From the NCBI RefSeq assembly GCF_947492405.1, contig NZ_CANLMP010000002.1:744001-808000 (forward strand): a stretch of DNA of 64,000 nucleotides, read 5' to 3'. Below are positions 35,771 to 44,802 of the stretch, one piece after another; within the stretch, counting starts at the first letter, position 1; every line of letters starts with the position of its first letter. A program made the position numbers and the translations under genes. The notes under the pieces were generated by a model. The model ran no database searches. It had not been told where the DNA came from and was given only the letters and a program-made list of their open reading frames with translations. Source of the DNA: an uncultured Aquimarina sp. Lineage in GTDB: Bacteria; Bacteroidota; Bacteroidia; Flavobacteriales; Flavobacteriaceae.

Positions 35771-36409
35771 ATGAACCAAACCATACAGATACAAAATCAA
35801 ACCTTTATTCTTCACCCAACTGGTGCTATATTCTGGGAAGAAAGAAACACGTTATTGATTGCTGATCTACATCTTGGTAAAGTATCCCACTTTAGAAAAC
35901 ATGGCAGCGCGGTACCACAAGAAGCTATTCTCAAAAACTTTGAACAATTAGACACGGTACTCCATGCTTTTAATCCTTCTAAAGTCTACTTTTTAGGAGA
36001 TCTTTTCCATAGTTTTATTAATAATGAGTGGGTATTATTTTCTGATTGGATATCTAAAACTAAGGCAGAATTTATTTTAATTGTAGGGAATCACGATATT
36101 ATTTCTCCTCATAAATATGAAGAAATAAACATCAAATTAGGTTCAGAATTGATTCTAGACAACTTTTTACTTAGCCATTATCCAGAAGAAAGAGAGGGGT
36201 TTTTTAATTTTTGTGGTCATATTCATCCTGGAGTACTTTTAGGTGGTCTTGGTAAACAGCGTCTCCGCTTACCTTGTTTTTATCAGAAAGAAAACCAGCT
36301 CATCCTTCCTGCTTTTGGAGAATTTACTGGCAATCATACGCTAGAACCTACAGAAAAGATTAAAATATATGCTATCACAAAAAAGGAAGTTATTTTAGTG
36401 CATCAATAA
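35771..36409 (+). CDS. pdeM: Ligase-associated metallophosphoesterase PdeM
   Basis: 212 residues. Calcineurin-like metal motifs are complete: LIADLHLGK (about 30-38), FLGDLFHS, LIVGNHDI and CGHIHPG. It is the fourth member of the ligase-associated cluster, known as DNA damage response endonuclease PdeM. A 75-base gap with an inverted repeat separates it from the helicase. It likely cleaves DNA or a 2',3'-cyclic phosphate during repair; the substrate is not settled. Confidence 0.9.
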   Translation: MNQTIQIQNQTFILHPTGAIFWEERNTLLIADLHLGKVSHFRKHGSAVPQEAILKNFEQLDTVLHAFNPSKVYFLGDLFHSFINNEWVLFSDWISKTKAEFILIVGNHDIISPHKYEEINIKLGSELILDNFLLSHYPEEREGFFNFCGHIHPGVLLGGLGKQRLRLPCFYQKENQLILPAFGEFTGNHTLEPTEKIKIYAITKKEVILVHQ

Positions 36410-36502
36410 TTAAAATTTATAATCCTAAACACGAACACTCTTTTTGCTTTTCAGACCTCTTTTGATAGCTTACTTACTAAAGAATATACATATTTAAAAA
36501 AA

Positions 36503-38083
36503 ATGGTATTCAAGAATGCAAAGGATTCATCAAAAGCAATATTATACGCTCAATCATATTTATTCAAAGCAAAAAAAGATAAGGACACCTCCAAAATAGC
36601 AGATGGCTTCTATTATTTCTCACGTATTACTCAGGATGAAAAAATTACCGAAAAATATGCGGATAGCATGATTCTATATGCAAATAACTTAAAAACCAAA
36701 TCTTATCCTGCATTTGCTTATTATAATAAAGCCGGAATAGCATATGATCAAGGGAACTTTAAGAAAGCCCTTGATTTATATCTAGTAACCATTGAAAAAG
36801 CAAAAGAATTTGAAAATACCCACCTTTTTTATACTAGCAAAAAAAATATTGGAATCTTAAAAAATAGGATTGGAGAACACCAAACAGCATTAGTGGAACT
36901 TAGACAATGTTATCAGTATTATTCAAAACTTAAGGAAAAAAAACCAAGGACTTACTTGAGGACATTATTTGCGTTATCTGATGCTTATAATTTGAATAAA
37001 AAACTAGATTCTGCTACTACTTTTAACGTTCTTGGCTATAAGGAATCAATAAAGTTTAATGATGAAAGTTTCAAATACTACTTTACATTAAATGAAGGAA
37101 TTAATTTATTTGACAAAAAAAGCTTCACAACAGCCAAAGACAGCTTACTGATCGCTATCGAAGAGTTTAAAATAAATGATGATAAAGCTAATTTATCTAT
37201 GGCTTACTTTTTTTATGGAAAAACGATGATGGCGTTAGGCAAACAAAAGGAGGCTATTGCTGCGCATATTAATGTAGATGATATATTTCAAGAAATATCT
37301 GAGATTATGCCTAATAATCGAGAGAATTATGAAATCTTAATTAATTATTACAAGAAGTTAGGTGATAAGGATAATCAATTAAAATATATCAAACAATTAA
37401 TCACAGTAGATAGTGTACTACATACTAATTATAGATACTTAATGAAAACCGTAGTACAAAATTACGATACACCAAGGTTACTTTCCGAAAAACAAGAAAT
37501 TATAGACAGCTTAACAACCGGAAAAAAAACATCTCATACAATCATTAGTATATTGGCTATTGTTAGTCTTTCGCTATTTGTTTTATGGTTAATTAATCAT
37601 CGCAGACAAAAACAATATAAGTTAAGATTTCAGGAGCTTTTTCATAATCAAGACCCTCAAAAAAAACAAGACATATCAATAATAGTAAAGACGGAAAAAA
37701 CTAAACTTACTATTCCTGAAGAAAGTATAAAAGACATACTTGGCAAATTAACAATTTTTGAAAATGAAATAGGATTTACCGAAACCGATTTATCTATAAA
37801 CATTTTGGCAAAGAGATTTGGAACCAATTCTAAATATCTATCTAAAATTATTAATACCTATAAAGAGAAATCATTTAATCGTTATATAAATGGTCTTAGA
37901 ATAGATCAATCAATAAAAAGGCTTAAGACAGATTCTAAATTTAGAAACTATACGATAAAAGCCATTGCCCAAGAAATGGGTTTTAATACTACAGATGCAT
38001 TTTCTAAAGCTTTTTATAAACAAAATGGAATACATCCTTCTTATTTCATCAAAGAACTAGAAAAACAAATTCTAGCTAATTAA
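36503..38083 (+). CDS. TPR / transmembrane / AraC-type regulator (second copy)
   Basis: 526 residues from the ATG at 36503. TPR-like helices to about 330, one membrane helix near 342-362 (TIISILAIVSLSLFVLWLI), and a C-terminal AraC-type double HTH (about 425-525; LAKRFGTNSKYLSKIIN, IAQEMGFNTTDAFSKAFY). A paralogue of the gene at 25141. The frame stays open upstream to 36410 and encodes LFAFQTSFDSLL, which looks like the end of a signal peptide and the beginning of the mature domain, but no ATG, GTG or TTG is present there. The true N-terminus is therefore either truncated or uses an unusual start. Followed by a double-glycine peptide, like its paralogue. Confidence 0.75.
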   Translation: MVFKNAKDSSKAILYAQSYLFKAKKDKDTSKIADGFYYFSRITQDEKITEKYADSMILYANNLKTKSYPAFAYYNKAGIAYDQGNFKKALDLYLVTIEKAKEFENTHLFYTSKKNIGILKNRIGEHQTALVELRQCYQYYSKLKEKKPRTYLRTLFALSDAYNLNKKLDSATTFNVLGYKESIKFNDESFKYYFTLNEGINLFDKKSFTTAKDSLLIAIEEFKINDDKANLSMAYFFYGKTMMALGKQKEAIAAHINVDDIFQEISEIMPNNRENYEILINYYKKLGDKDNQLKYIKQLITVDSVLHTNYRYLMKTVVQNYDTPRLLSEKQEIIDSLTTGKKTSHTIISILAIVSLSLFVLWLINHRRQKQYKLRFQELFHNQDPQKKQDISIIVKTEKTKLTIPEESIKDILGKLTIFENEIGFTETDLSINILAKRFGTNSKYLSKIINTYKEKSFNRYINGLRIDQSIKRLKTDSKFRNYTIKAIAQEMGFNTTDAFSKAFYKQNGIHPSYFIKELEKQILAN

Positions 38084-38127
38084 AACTTTAGGTAACGAAT
38101 TGATATTTATCTTGTTTTATCACCCTG

Positions 38128-38140
38128 TTTTCACTGAAAA
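38128..38140. promoter_or_regulatory. TTTTC-N3-GAAAA inverted repeat upstream of peptide gene 5
   Basis: TTTTCACTGAAAA, extended to GTTTTC/GAAAAC, followed by a second pair ACGG...CCGT (38140-38155). Same arms and nearly the same distance to the peptide start as at 26890-26902. Confidence 0.35.
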
Positions 38141-38231
38141 CGGATATAAAACCGTAAAAAAGTAAGATGTAATTGTATTACTCTACTTATATTCGAATCA
38201 AGAACAAAATGCAAAATCTAAAAAAGGGAGA

Positions 38232-38402
38232 ATGAAAAATAAAAAATTAAGTTTACAAAAAATGGTTATTACCAGACTAAATAATCTGCAACATATTAAG
38301 GGAGGAAGTTTTCCTGTTATTGATCCCGAAACCAATAATTGCACAAGTATTTCAACTAAAACGAATACTGATATTCTTAACACAGAAGATAATTGTAATT
38401 GA
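38232..38402 (+). CDS. Double-glycine leader peptide precursor 5
   Basis: 56 residues, read by hand: MKNKKLSLQKMVITRLNNLQ, HIKGG, then a 31-residue core ending NTEDNCN. A good GGGAG ribosome site lies six bases upstream. The leader is clearly of the same family as peptides 1 and 2 (KKLSLQK, I-x-x-LN, HIKGG). The core is short, Thr/Asn/Ser-rich and has only two cysteines (NNCTSIS and DNCN), enough for a single disulfide. It sits 148 bases after the second TPR/AraC regulator, the same order as at 25-27 kb. Confidence 0.7.
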   Translation: MKNKKLSLQKMVITRLNNLQHIKGGSFPVIDPETNNCTSISTKTNTDILNTEDNCN

Positions 38403-38488
38403 TAAAACAAAGTTTCTTTAAAAGGATAAAACATTCAACTTTTAATTTTTTTTAAACATATTAAGAGTTCAATAAAACAATAGGGGAT

Positions 38489-38513
38489 TCCTAATATTTT
38501 CATAAACACTTTT
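38489..38513. repeat. 25-bp direct repeat, copy 2
   Basis: Matches 30490-30514 at 23 of 25 positions; lies 47 bases before the PLP enzyme ATG. Together the copies bracket the repair operon, second regulator and peptide 5. Confidence 0.45.
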
Positions 38514-38560
38514 ACATCTGATATCGATACACTAATTTTAGTTTTTTACTTAAAGTGTAT

Positions 38561-39703
38561 ATGCAACATCAAAAACACCTATTCGATCTATCACCAGAAA
38601 TCACCTATCTCAATGGAGCCTATATGGCTCCTCAATTAAAATCCGTAACCGAGATAGGTGTACAATCTGTAAAAAGAAAAGCACATCCCTACGAGATACT
38701 ACCTAAAGATTTCTTTAATGAAAAAGAAATTCTAAAACAGCGTTTTGCAACGCTCATTGATGCTCCGAGTTATAAAAACACTGCGATAATTCCATCAGTT
38801 TCTTATGGTATTGCTAATGCTGCTAACAATGTACCCGTTAAAAAAGGGGGTGAAATCATTCTGGTAGATGAACAATTTCCTAGCAATGTATATATCTGGC
38901 AAGAAGTTGCAAAGAAAAATGATGCAATCATCAAAGTCATTAAACCTCCTGTTGAATTAGAAAACAGAGGTAAACGCTGGAATGAAAATATTCTGGAAGC
39001 TATCACCAAAAACACTGCAGTAATTGCAATGCCCCATGTACACTGGGCAGATGGCACTTTATTTGATCTAAAAGCAATTCGTGAGAAAACCAAAACAGTA
39101 AACGCGATGTTGGTCATCGATGGAACACAAAGTGTAGGTGCTTTTCCTTTTTCAATAAAAGAAATTGAACCGGATGCACTAGTTTGTGGTGGTTATAAAT
39201 GGTTATTAGGCCCCTATGCTATTGGAATGGCTTATTATAGTGATGCTTTTAATAATGGTACACCAATCGAACATAATTGGATGAACCGGTATAATAGTGA
39301 AGACTTTTCTGGACTTACCAAATATGAAGATCGATATCAGGAGAAAGCAGCTCGATACTCCGTAGGAGAATCCAGTAACTTTGTGTTAACTCCAATGATG
39401 ATAAGAGCCATCGAACAATTGATTACATGGCAACCAAAAAACATTCAGGAATATGGAAAAAGTATTTCCAAAAATGCTGTTCAAAAACTCCGCGAACTAG
39501 GATGTTTTATCGAAGATGATGCATATAGAGCGCATCATTTATTCGGAATTTACCTTCCTAATCATATCGATTTAGAAGAGATTAAGGCAAAATTGAAGAA
39601 AGCACAAATTTTTGTCTCTTTTAGAGGAAATGCTATGCGAGTTTCCTGTAATGTATACAATACTGAAGAAGATTTTGAGAAATTAATATTGCAATTCTCT
39701 TAA
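38561..39703 (+). CDS. Aminotransferase class V-fold PLP-dependent enzyme
   Basis: 380 residues from ATG 38561; an in-frame GTG two codons earlier is less likely. The PLP lysine is Lys213 in CGGYKWLLGPY. The preceding VIDGTQSVGAFPF contains the Asp that pairs with the pyridine nitrogen. The N-terminal YLNGAYMAPQLKSV and C-terminal GIYLPNHIDLEEI, SFRGNAMRVSCNVYNTEEDF fit kynureninase/cysteine desulfurase-like class V enzymes. The exact reaction is unknown. Monocistronic, with mfd downstream from its own promoter. Confidence 0.85.
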   Translation: MQHQKHLFDLSPEITYLNGAYMAPQLKSVTEIGVQSVKRKAHPYEILPKDFFNEKEILKQRFATLIDAPSYKNTAIIPSVSYGIANAANNVPVKKGGEIILVDEQFPSNVYIWQEVAKKNDAIIKVIKPPVELENRGKRWNENILEAITKNTAVIAMPHVHWADGTLFDLKAIREKTKTVNAMLVIDGTQSVGAFPFSIKEIEPDALVCGGYKWLLGPYAIGMAYYSDAFNNGTPIEHNWMNRYNSEDFSGLTKYEDRYQEKAARYSVGESSNFVLTPMMIRAIEQLITWQPKNIQEYGKSISKNAVQKLRELGCFIEDDAYRAHHLFGIYLPNHIDLEEIKAKLKKAQIFVSFRGNAMRVSCNVYNTEEDFEKLILQFS

Positions 39704-39718
39704 TAAATCGTATACTAC

Positions 39719-39750
39719 TTTTGGATACAAATAGATAGCTCTTATATTTG
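39719..39750 (+). promoter_or_regulatory. mfd promoter (TTTTG-N19-TATATTTG)
   Basis: TTTTG at 39719-39723, exactly 19 bases, then TATATTTG at 39743-39750. The best promoter match in the window, 17 bases before the mfd GTG. Confidence 0.75.
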
Positions 39751-39767
39751 CTTAAAATTATTGCTCT

Positions 39768-42700
39768 GTGAGTAAAAATATAATCACGCAAACCTTTGCA
39801 CAGTCTCTGTCTCTGCAGAAACTGGGGAATGCTATTGCCCAGTCCGAAAGTAAAACACATTTACAAGGTCTTATCGGATCTTCTTTATCCTTTGTAATTT
39901 CGACTGCTTTTGAGCAAGCGGACAAACCTTTTTTGTGTGTTTTTGATGATAAAGAAGAGGCTGCATATTATCTTAATGATTTAGAACAACAACTCGGAGA
40001 TAAAAACGTATTGTTCTATCCTGGAAGTTACCGCAGACCCTATCAAATTGAAGAAACAGATAATGCTAATGTGCTATTAAGAGCAGAAGTACTGAATAGA
40101 ATCAACTCCAGAAAAAAACCTGCACTGATTATTACATATCCGGATGCTTTATTCGAAAAAGTAGTAACCAGAAAAGAGCTGGAGAAAAATACATTGAAGA
40201 TAACAATTGGTGATACTTTATCATTAGATTTTGTCAATGAAGTGTTGTTCGAATACCAATTTCAGCGTGTAGATTTTGTTACAGAACCTGGTGAGTTTTC
40301 GGTTCGTGGTGGTATAGTAGATGTATTCTCATTTAGTAATGATGAACCGTATCGTATAGAGTTTTTTGGAGATGAAGTAGATAGTATCAGAACCTTCGAT
40401 GTAGAAACACAATTATCCACAGACCAGATTAAAAAGATTTCTATCATTCCTAATGTAGAAAACAAAGCAATGCAGGAAACTCGCGAAAGTTTTTTGAAAT
40501 ATATTGCTTCTAAAACTGTGGTGTTTGCCAAAGATATTGACCTGCTCTCTACTAGAATTGACAAAAATCTGGAAAAAGCCAAAGAAGCCTTTAAAACACT
40601 TTCTGAAGACATCAAACACGGAACTCCAGAGGAACTTTTTGCTTCTTCCACATTAATTAAAAAGCAATTACTGGATTTTACTTTGGTCGAAATAGGAAAT
40701 CGACCACTGACCAAAGCTGATTATGCGATTAAGTTTGACATAAAGCCGCAACCTTCGTTCAATAAGCAATTTGATTTACTAATCAAAAACCTGAATGAAA
40801 ATCATGAAGAAGGCTATAAGAATTATATCTTCTGTGTAAGTGATCAACAGGCCAAACGTTTTCACGATATTTTTGATGATGCAGACCTAGACGTAAAACA
40901 ATATGAAACGATTGTATTTTCTGCATTTCAAGGGTTTATTGATAACGATCATAAAATAGCCTGCTATACCGATCATCAAATTTTTGAAAGATATCATAAG
41001 TTTAATCTAAAGAGCGGGTACGCAAAAAAACAAGCCATTTCGCTCAAAGAACTTACCAATCTAGATGTTGGTGACTATGTAACTCATATCGATCATGGAA
41101 TTGGTAAATTCGGTGGGTTACAAAAAATAGATGTCGAAGGTAAAAAACAAGAAGCGATCAAATTAATTTATGGAGAAAGAGATGTGTTATATCTCAGTAT
41201 TCATTCGCTGCATAAGATTTCTAAATTTAATGGTAAGGACGGAAAACCGCCACAGATTTATAAGTTAGGTTCTAAAGCGTGGAAAAGCCTAAAACAAAAG
41301 ACCAAAGCAAGAGTAAAGCATATTGCCTTCAATCTTATTCAATTATACGCTAAACGAAAATTACAAAAAGGTTTTCAATACAATCCAGATAGTTATTTAC
41401 AACACGAATTAGAAGCTTCTTTTATATATGAGGACACGCCCGATCAAAGTACTGCCACTGAAGCTGTAAAAGCGGATATGGAAAGTGAGCGACCTATGGA
41501 TAGATTAATCTGTGGTGATGTTGGTTTTGGTAAGACCGAAGTTGCTATTAGAGCAGCATTTAAGGCTGTTGATAATGGAAAACAAGTTGCCATATTAGTT
41601 CCTACTACGATTCTGGCGTTCCAGCACGCTAAAACATTTAGAGAACGCCTAAAAGATTTTCCGGTAGTGGTGGATTATGTAAATCGTTTCCGAACTGCAA
41701 AACAAAAAAGAGAAACGCTAGAAGATTTAGCTGCCGGTAAAGTTGATATCATTATAGGAACACATCAATTAGTCAATAAGAATGTAAAATTCAAGGATCT
41801 TGGATTGTTAGTTATTGATGAAGAACAAAAATTTGGTGTTTCGGTAAAAGATAAACTGAAAACGATCAAAGAAAATGTAGATACACTTACCTTAACCGCT
41901 ACACCTATCCCAAGAACCTTACAATTTAGCTTGATGGCAGCTCGGGATTTATCTACCATCACCACACCTCCGCCCAATCGATATCCAATAGAAACCAATG
42001 TGATTCGATTTACAGAAGAAACCATTAGAGATGCTGTAAGCTATGAGATTCAGCGTGGTGGACAGGTATATTTTATCCATAATCGTATTGAAAATATCAA
42101 GGAAGTCGCGGGAATGGTGCAACGCCTGGTTCCGGATGCCAAAGTTGCGGTAGGTCACGGACAGATGGAAGGAAAAAAACTAGAAGGTTTGATGCTCTCC
42201 TTTATGAATGGAGAATTTGATGTATTGATTTCTACAACTATTGTAGAAAGTGGACTAGATGTTCCTAATGCGAATACCATTTTTATTAATAATGCCAATA
42301 ACTTCGGACTATCGGATCTACATCAGATGCGCGGCCGTGTAGGTCGAAGTAACAAAAAAGCCTTTTGTTATTTCATTACACCACCATATTCTGCGATGAC
42401 TGATGATGCGCGAAAACGCATCACCGCATTAGAAATGCATTCTGATCTGGGTAGCGGATTTAATATCGCTATGAAGGATCTGGAGATTCGAGGTGCTGGA
42501 GATTTATTAGGTGGAGAACAGAGTGGGTTTATCAATGAAATTGGTTTTGATACTTATCAAAAAATACTAAATGAGGCAATTGAAGAACTTAAAGAAAATG
42601 AGTTTGCAGATTTATATGAAGATGATCAAAAAGAAAAAGTGTACTTAAAAGATACGCAGATTGATACTGATTTTGAGTTATTATTCCCAGATGACTATAT

Positions 42701-43133
42701 CAACAATATTACAGAACGCCTTAATCTGTATACCGAACTTAACGAGATCAAAGATGAAGAAGGGCTTCAGGCTTATGAGAAAAGATTGGTAGATCGTTTT
42801 GGAGAAATCCCGGATCAGGCAGTGGATTTATTAAACTCTGTTCGTACCAAATGGATCGCAACCTCTATTGGTTTAGAAAAGATTATAATGAAACAAGATA
42901 AACTGATCGGATATTTTATCAGTGATCAACAGTCGAGTTTTTATCAAAGCCCTATATTCTCTAAAGTATTACAATTTGTACAGAAAAACCCAGGAAAATG
43001 TAAAATGAAAGAGAAAAATACACGAAATGGATTGCGATTGTTGTTGACTTTTGAGAATATCGATTCAGTAAATAAAGCATTAAAAGTTTTACAGCCTTTA
43101 CAATCTATCTATGAGAACATTGAAAGTTCTTGA
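39768..43133 (+). CDS. mfd: Transcription-repair coupling factor
   Basis: 1121 residues, full family length, GTG start at 39768 placed just behind a strong promoter. N-terminal UvrB-like region (about 20-330, YPGSYRRPYQ, FSVRGGIVDVF), RNA-polymerase-interacting CarD-like domain near 430-500 (DVGDYVTHIDHGIGKF), helicase motifs DVGFGKTEVA (Lys near 589), DEEQKFGV, TATPIPRT, and QMRGRVGRS. The C-terminal TRCF domain follows. It removes stalled RNA polymerase and recruits UvrA to lesions. Third repair-related locus in this 13-kb stretch, but separate from the ligase operon. Confidence 0.97.
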   Translation: MSKNIITQTFAQSLSLQKLGNAIAQSESKTHLQGLIGSSLSFVISTAFEQADKPFLCVFDDKEEAAYYLNDLEQQLGDKNVLFYPGSYRRPYQIEETDNANVLLRAEVLNRINSRKKPALIITYPDALFEKVVTRKELEKNTLKITIGDTLSLDFVNEVLFEYQFQRVDFVTEPGEFSVRGGIVDVFSFSNDEPYRIEFFGDEVDSIRTFDVETQLSTDQIKKISIIPNVENKAMQETRESFLKYIASKTVVFAKDIDLLSTRIDKNLEKAKEAFKTLSEDIKHGTPEELFASSTLIKKQLLDFTLVEIGNRPLTKADYAIKFDIKPQPSFNKQFDLLIKNLNENHEEGYKNYIFCVSDQQAKRFHDIFDDADLDVKQYETIVFSAFQGFIDNDHKIACYTDHQIFERYHKFNLKSGYAKKQAISLKELTNLDVGDYVTHIDHGIGKFGGLQKIDVEGKKQEAIKLIYGERDVLYLSIHSLHKISKFNGKDGKPPQIYKLGSKAWKSLKQKTKARVKHIAFNLIQLYAKRKLQKGFQYNPDSYLQHELEASFIYEDTPDQSTATEAVKADMESERPMDRLICGDVGFGKTEVAIRAAFKAVDNGKQVAILVPTTILAFQHAKTFRERLKDFPVVVDYVNRFRTAKQKRETLEDLAAGKVDIIIGTHQLVNKNVKFKDLGLLVIDEEQKFGVSVKDKLKTIKENVDTLTLTATPIPRTLQFSLMAARDLSTITTPPPNRYPIETNVIRFTEETIRDAVSYEIQRGGQVYFIHNRIENIKEVAGMVQRLVPDAKVAVGHGQMEGKKLEGLMLSFMNGEFDVLISTTIVESGLDVPNANTIFINNANNFGLSDLHQMRGRVGRSNKKAFCYFITPPYSAMTDDARKRITALEMHSDLGSGFNIAMKDLEIRGAGDLLGGEQSGFINEIGFDTYQKILNEAIEELKENEFADLYEDDQKEKVYLKDTQIDTDFELLFPDDYINNITERLNLYTELNEIKDEEGLQAYEKRLVDRFGEIPDQAVDLLNSVRTKWIATSIGLEKIIMKQDKLIGYFISDQQSSFYQSPIFSKVLQFVQKNPGKCKMKEKNTRNGLRLLLTFENIDSVNKALKVLQPLQSIYENIESS

Positions 43134-43171
43134 ACTCCTTAGATAAAAGCATATTTTATTACAATTAACTC

Positions 43172-43187
43172 TTTTTATCGATAAAAA
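43172..43187. repeat. Perfect 16-bp palindrome with partial repeat
   Basis: TTTTTATCGATAAAAA, followed by a second TTTTATCGAT at 43194-43203. May be an operator or a weak bidirectional terminator after mfd. Confidence 0.3.
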
Positions 43188-43294
43188 AGTGTATTTTATC
43201 GATGTTTCAATTACCTCTCATTCTTAAAAAAGAGGAAATATTGATTTTATTATTAATTTCATTACAAGTTATTAGAATAAAACCAACTTAGATT

Positions 43295-43573
43295 ATGAAA
43301 AGAGAAGAGAAATTCAGTTTTTTAAATAAAGCTTTAGTAATACAATTAAATAACCATAAACTTTACACAATTAATTATTCTAATATCGAAAGAAGATTTG
43401 CTGAGGAAATAGAAAACTACAAAAATCATCCAGAGCTTATTAGTATAGATGAATTTTCGATGAATTATTCATTTGGATATCACTCAAGTAATAACATCGA
43501 TGATATGTATAGTAAAGAAGCTATGTTTATAGAAGTTAAAAATTACCTGGAAACCATAAAAATGTGCGCATAA
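43295..43573 (+). CDS. Small protein of unknown function
   Basis: 92 residues, acidic and basic residues balanced, no signal peptide or membrane helix. The middle (NYSNIERRFAEEIENYKNHP) is helical. I recognise no family. It has a normal-looking ATG in an AT-rich context and stands alone between mfd and the XRE regulator, with about 160 bases before and 300 after. Moderate confidence that it is translated, because the codon usage resembles neighbouring genes and no competing frame exists. Confidence 0.5.
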   Translation: MKREEKFSFLNKALVIQLNNHKLYTINYSNIERRFAEEIENYKNHPELISIDEFSMNYSFGYHSSNNIDDMYSKEAMFIEVKNYLETIKMCA

Positions 43574-43725
43574 AATATTATTTACACTGCTGTTTTATCT
43601 AAAAAAGTAGTTCATATCAAGTATACATCTTTTTACAAAAAATAGGTTCTTACATTAGAATAATTCCTATATTTCTCGCTCAAAAGAAAAACACAAAACT
43701 CCCGAAACCTCTTATTATAGTGAAA

Positions 43726-43758
43726 TGTCAGGTCAATGTCGGGTCAATGTCAAGACAA
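43726..43758 (+). promoter_or_regulatory. Three tandem 11-bp repeats, probable operator
   Basis: TGTCAGGTCAA, TGTCGGGTCAA, TGTCAAGACAA in direct tandem at 43726, 43737 and 43748. The 11-bp period puts all copies on one face of the helix. They lie 114 bases upstream of the preferred XRE start. Otherwise the 43574-43871 gap holds nothing I can assign. Confidence 0.55.
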
Positions 43759-43871
43759 AAAATTTGAGATTATATCTCTCACAACTAATATTGCTGTATC
43801 AAATGAAAACAAGTTCTAGTAATTCTACTACAGAGAGTACTACTTCAACAAAAACTAAAAACTTAAAGATC

Positions 43872-44714
43872 ATGGAACAGCCAGCATTAGGTATAAAAAT
43901 ATCAGAACTCAGAAAATCAAAAGGACTTACTCAAGAAGAGCTAGTAGAACAATGCAATATTAGTGTCCGAACTATACAAAGAATTGAAGCCGGTGAAGTA
44001 ACGCCAAGAAGTTATACGATAAAGACAATTCTATCCGCACTAGATTACGACCTTGAAAAAATACAAATCGAAAATTCTAAAGTAGCAAAAGAGTTTAAAA
44101 AACTATTTCTTCTTGATATCGATGATAGTAAAGAAGCCAGTTTTTTGAACAGACAATTAACCATATCCTGGATCAGTGGTATTATATATTTTATACTTGG
44201 ATTCGGAGAGTTTGCATTGGATTATACAAGGTATTTTAATGATGAAATGATGGTGTCGGTTACACTTTACAGTGTGTTAAAATTGGTAATCCTTGCTGCA
44301 ATTATTCTCTTTATGAGAGGTTTTATTCTTTCCGGTAAAATTTTTAAAAACTATTTATTAAGAATTACTGCTTTTATATTTACTTGTATGACAATTATTT
44401 TCTATACCTATGATTTACTTTCCTTACATATAGGTGAACTAGATTTTACATATATAGTAGGAGCACAAGGTGTAACTTATGGAGTCATTGGTGTTTTATT
44501 AGGAATCTCAGTAATTAGGCTCCAAAATGCCTTAGGAGTACTTGCAAAAACTACTGGTGTTTTTGAGATTATTACTTATGGATGCATGGCTACAATCATA
44601 TTAGGCTTTTTGGGGTATTTCTTACTAACTCCAACTATTATTTTAGAAATCATTCTACTGTATAGAATTTCAGAAATGCTAAAAGCTAAGCAACAAGAAA
44701 CTGATCTCTATTAA
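43872..44714 (+). CDS. XRE-family HTH regulator with membrane helices
   Basis: 280 residues from ATG 43872 (MEQPALGIKISELRKSKGLT), the start usual for this flavobacterial family. In-frame ATGs at 43803 and 43725 would add a Ser/Thr-rich tail and run through the tandem repeats. The HTH_3 domain (about 7-65, LTQEELVEQCNISVRTIQRIEAGEVTPR) is followed by about six hydrophobic helices (from about 95 to the end). A membrane-bound one-component regulator with unknown signal. The downstream serine hydrolase gene, 88 bases away on the same strand, may be its target or partner. Confidence 0.75.
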   Translation: MEQPALGIKISELRKSKGLTQEELVEQCNISVRTIQRIEAGEVTPRSYTIKTILSALDYDLEKIQIENSKVAKEFKKLFLLDIDDSKEASFLNRQLTISWISGIIYFILGFGEFALDYTRYFNDEMMVSVTLYSVLKLVILAAIILFMRGFILSGKIFKNYLLRITAFIFTCMTIIFYTYDLLSLHIGELDFTYIVGAQGVTYGVIGVLLGISVIRLQNALGVLAKTTGVFEIITYGCMATIILGFLGYFLLTPTIILEIILLYRISEMLKAKQQETDLY

Positions 44715-44802
44715 CCTATAATTTATCTCTATTAACAATAACTATCATTGGATCATCTTTCAATGACTAGAAATTCTTTGCCCAATTTTAAACATAAATG
44801 AT

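Noticed and set aside
30577..36409. Defence island built on ligase, helicase and nuclease
   Set aside because: The four genes are the known, widespread ligase-associated DNA repair cluster in its standard order; no defence-specific gene is attached.
38198..38434. 78-codon minus-strand frame
   Set aside because: Antisense to the double-glycine peptide gene at 38232-38402, which has the leader, start and ribosome site.
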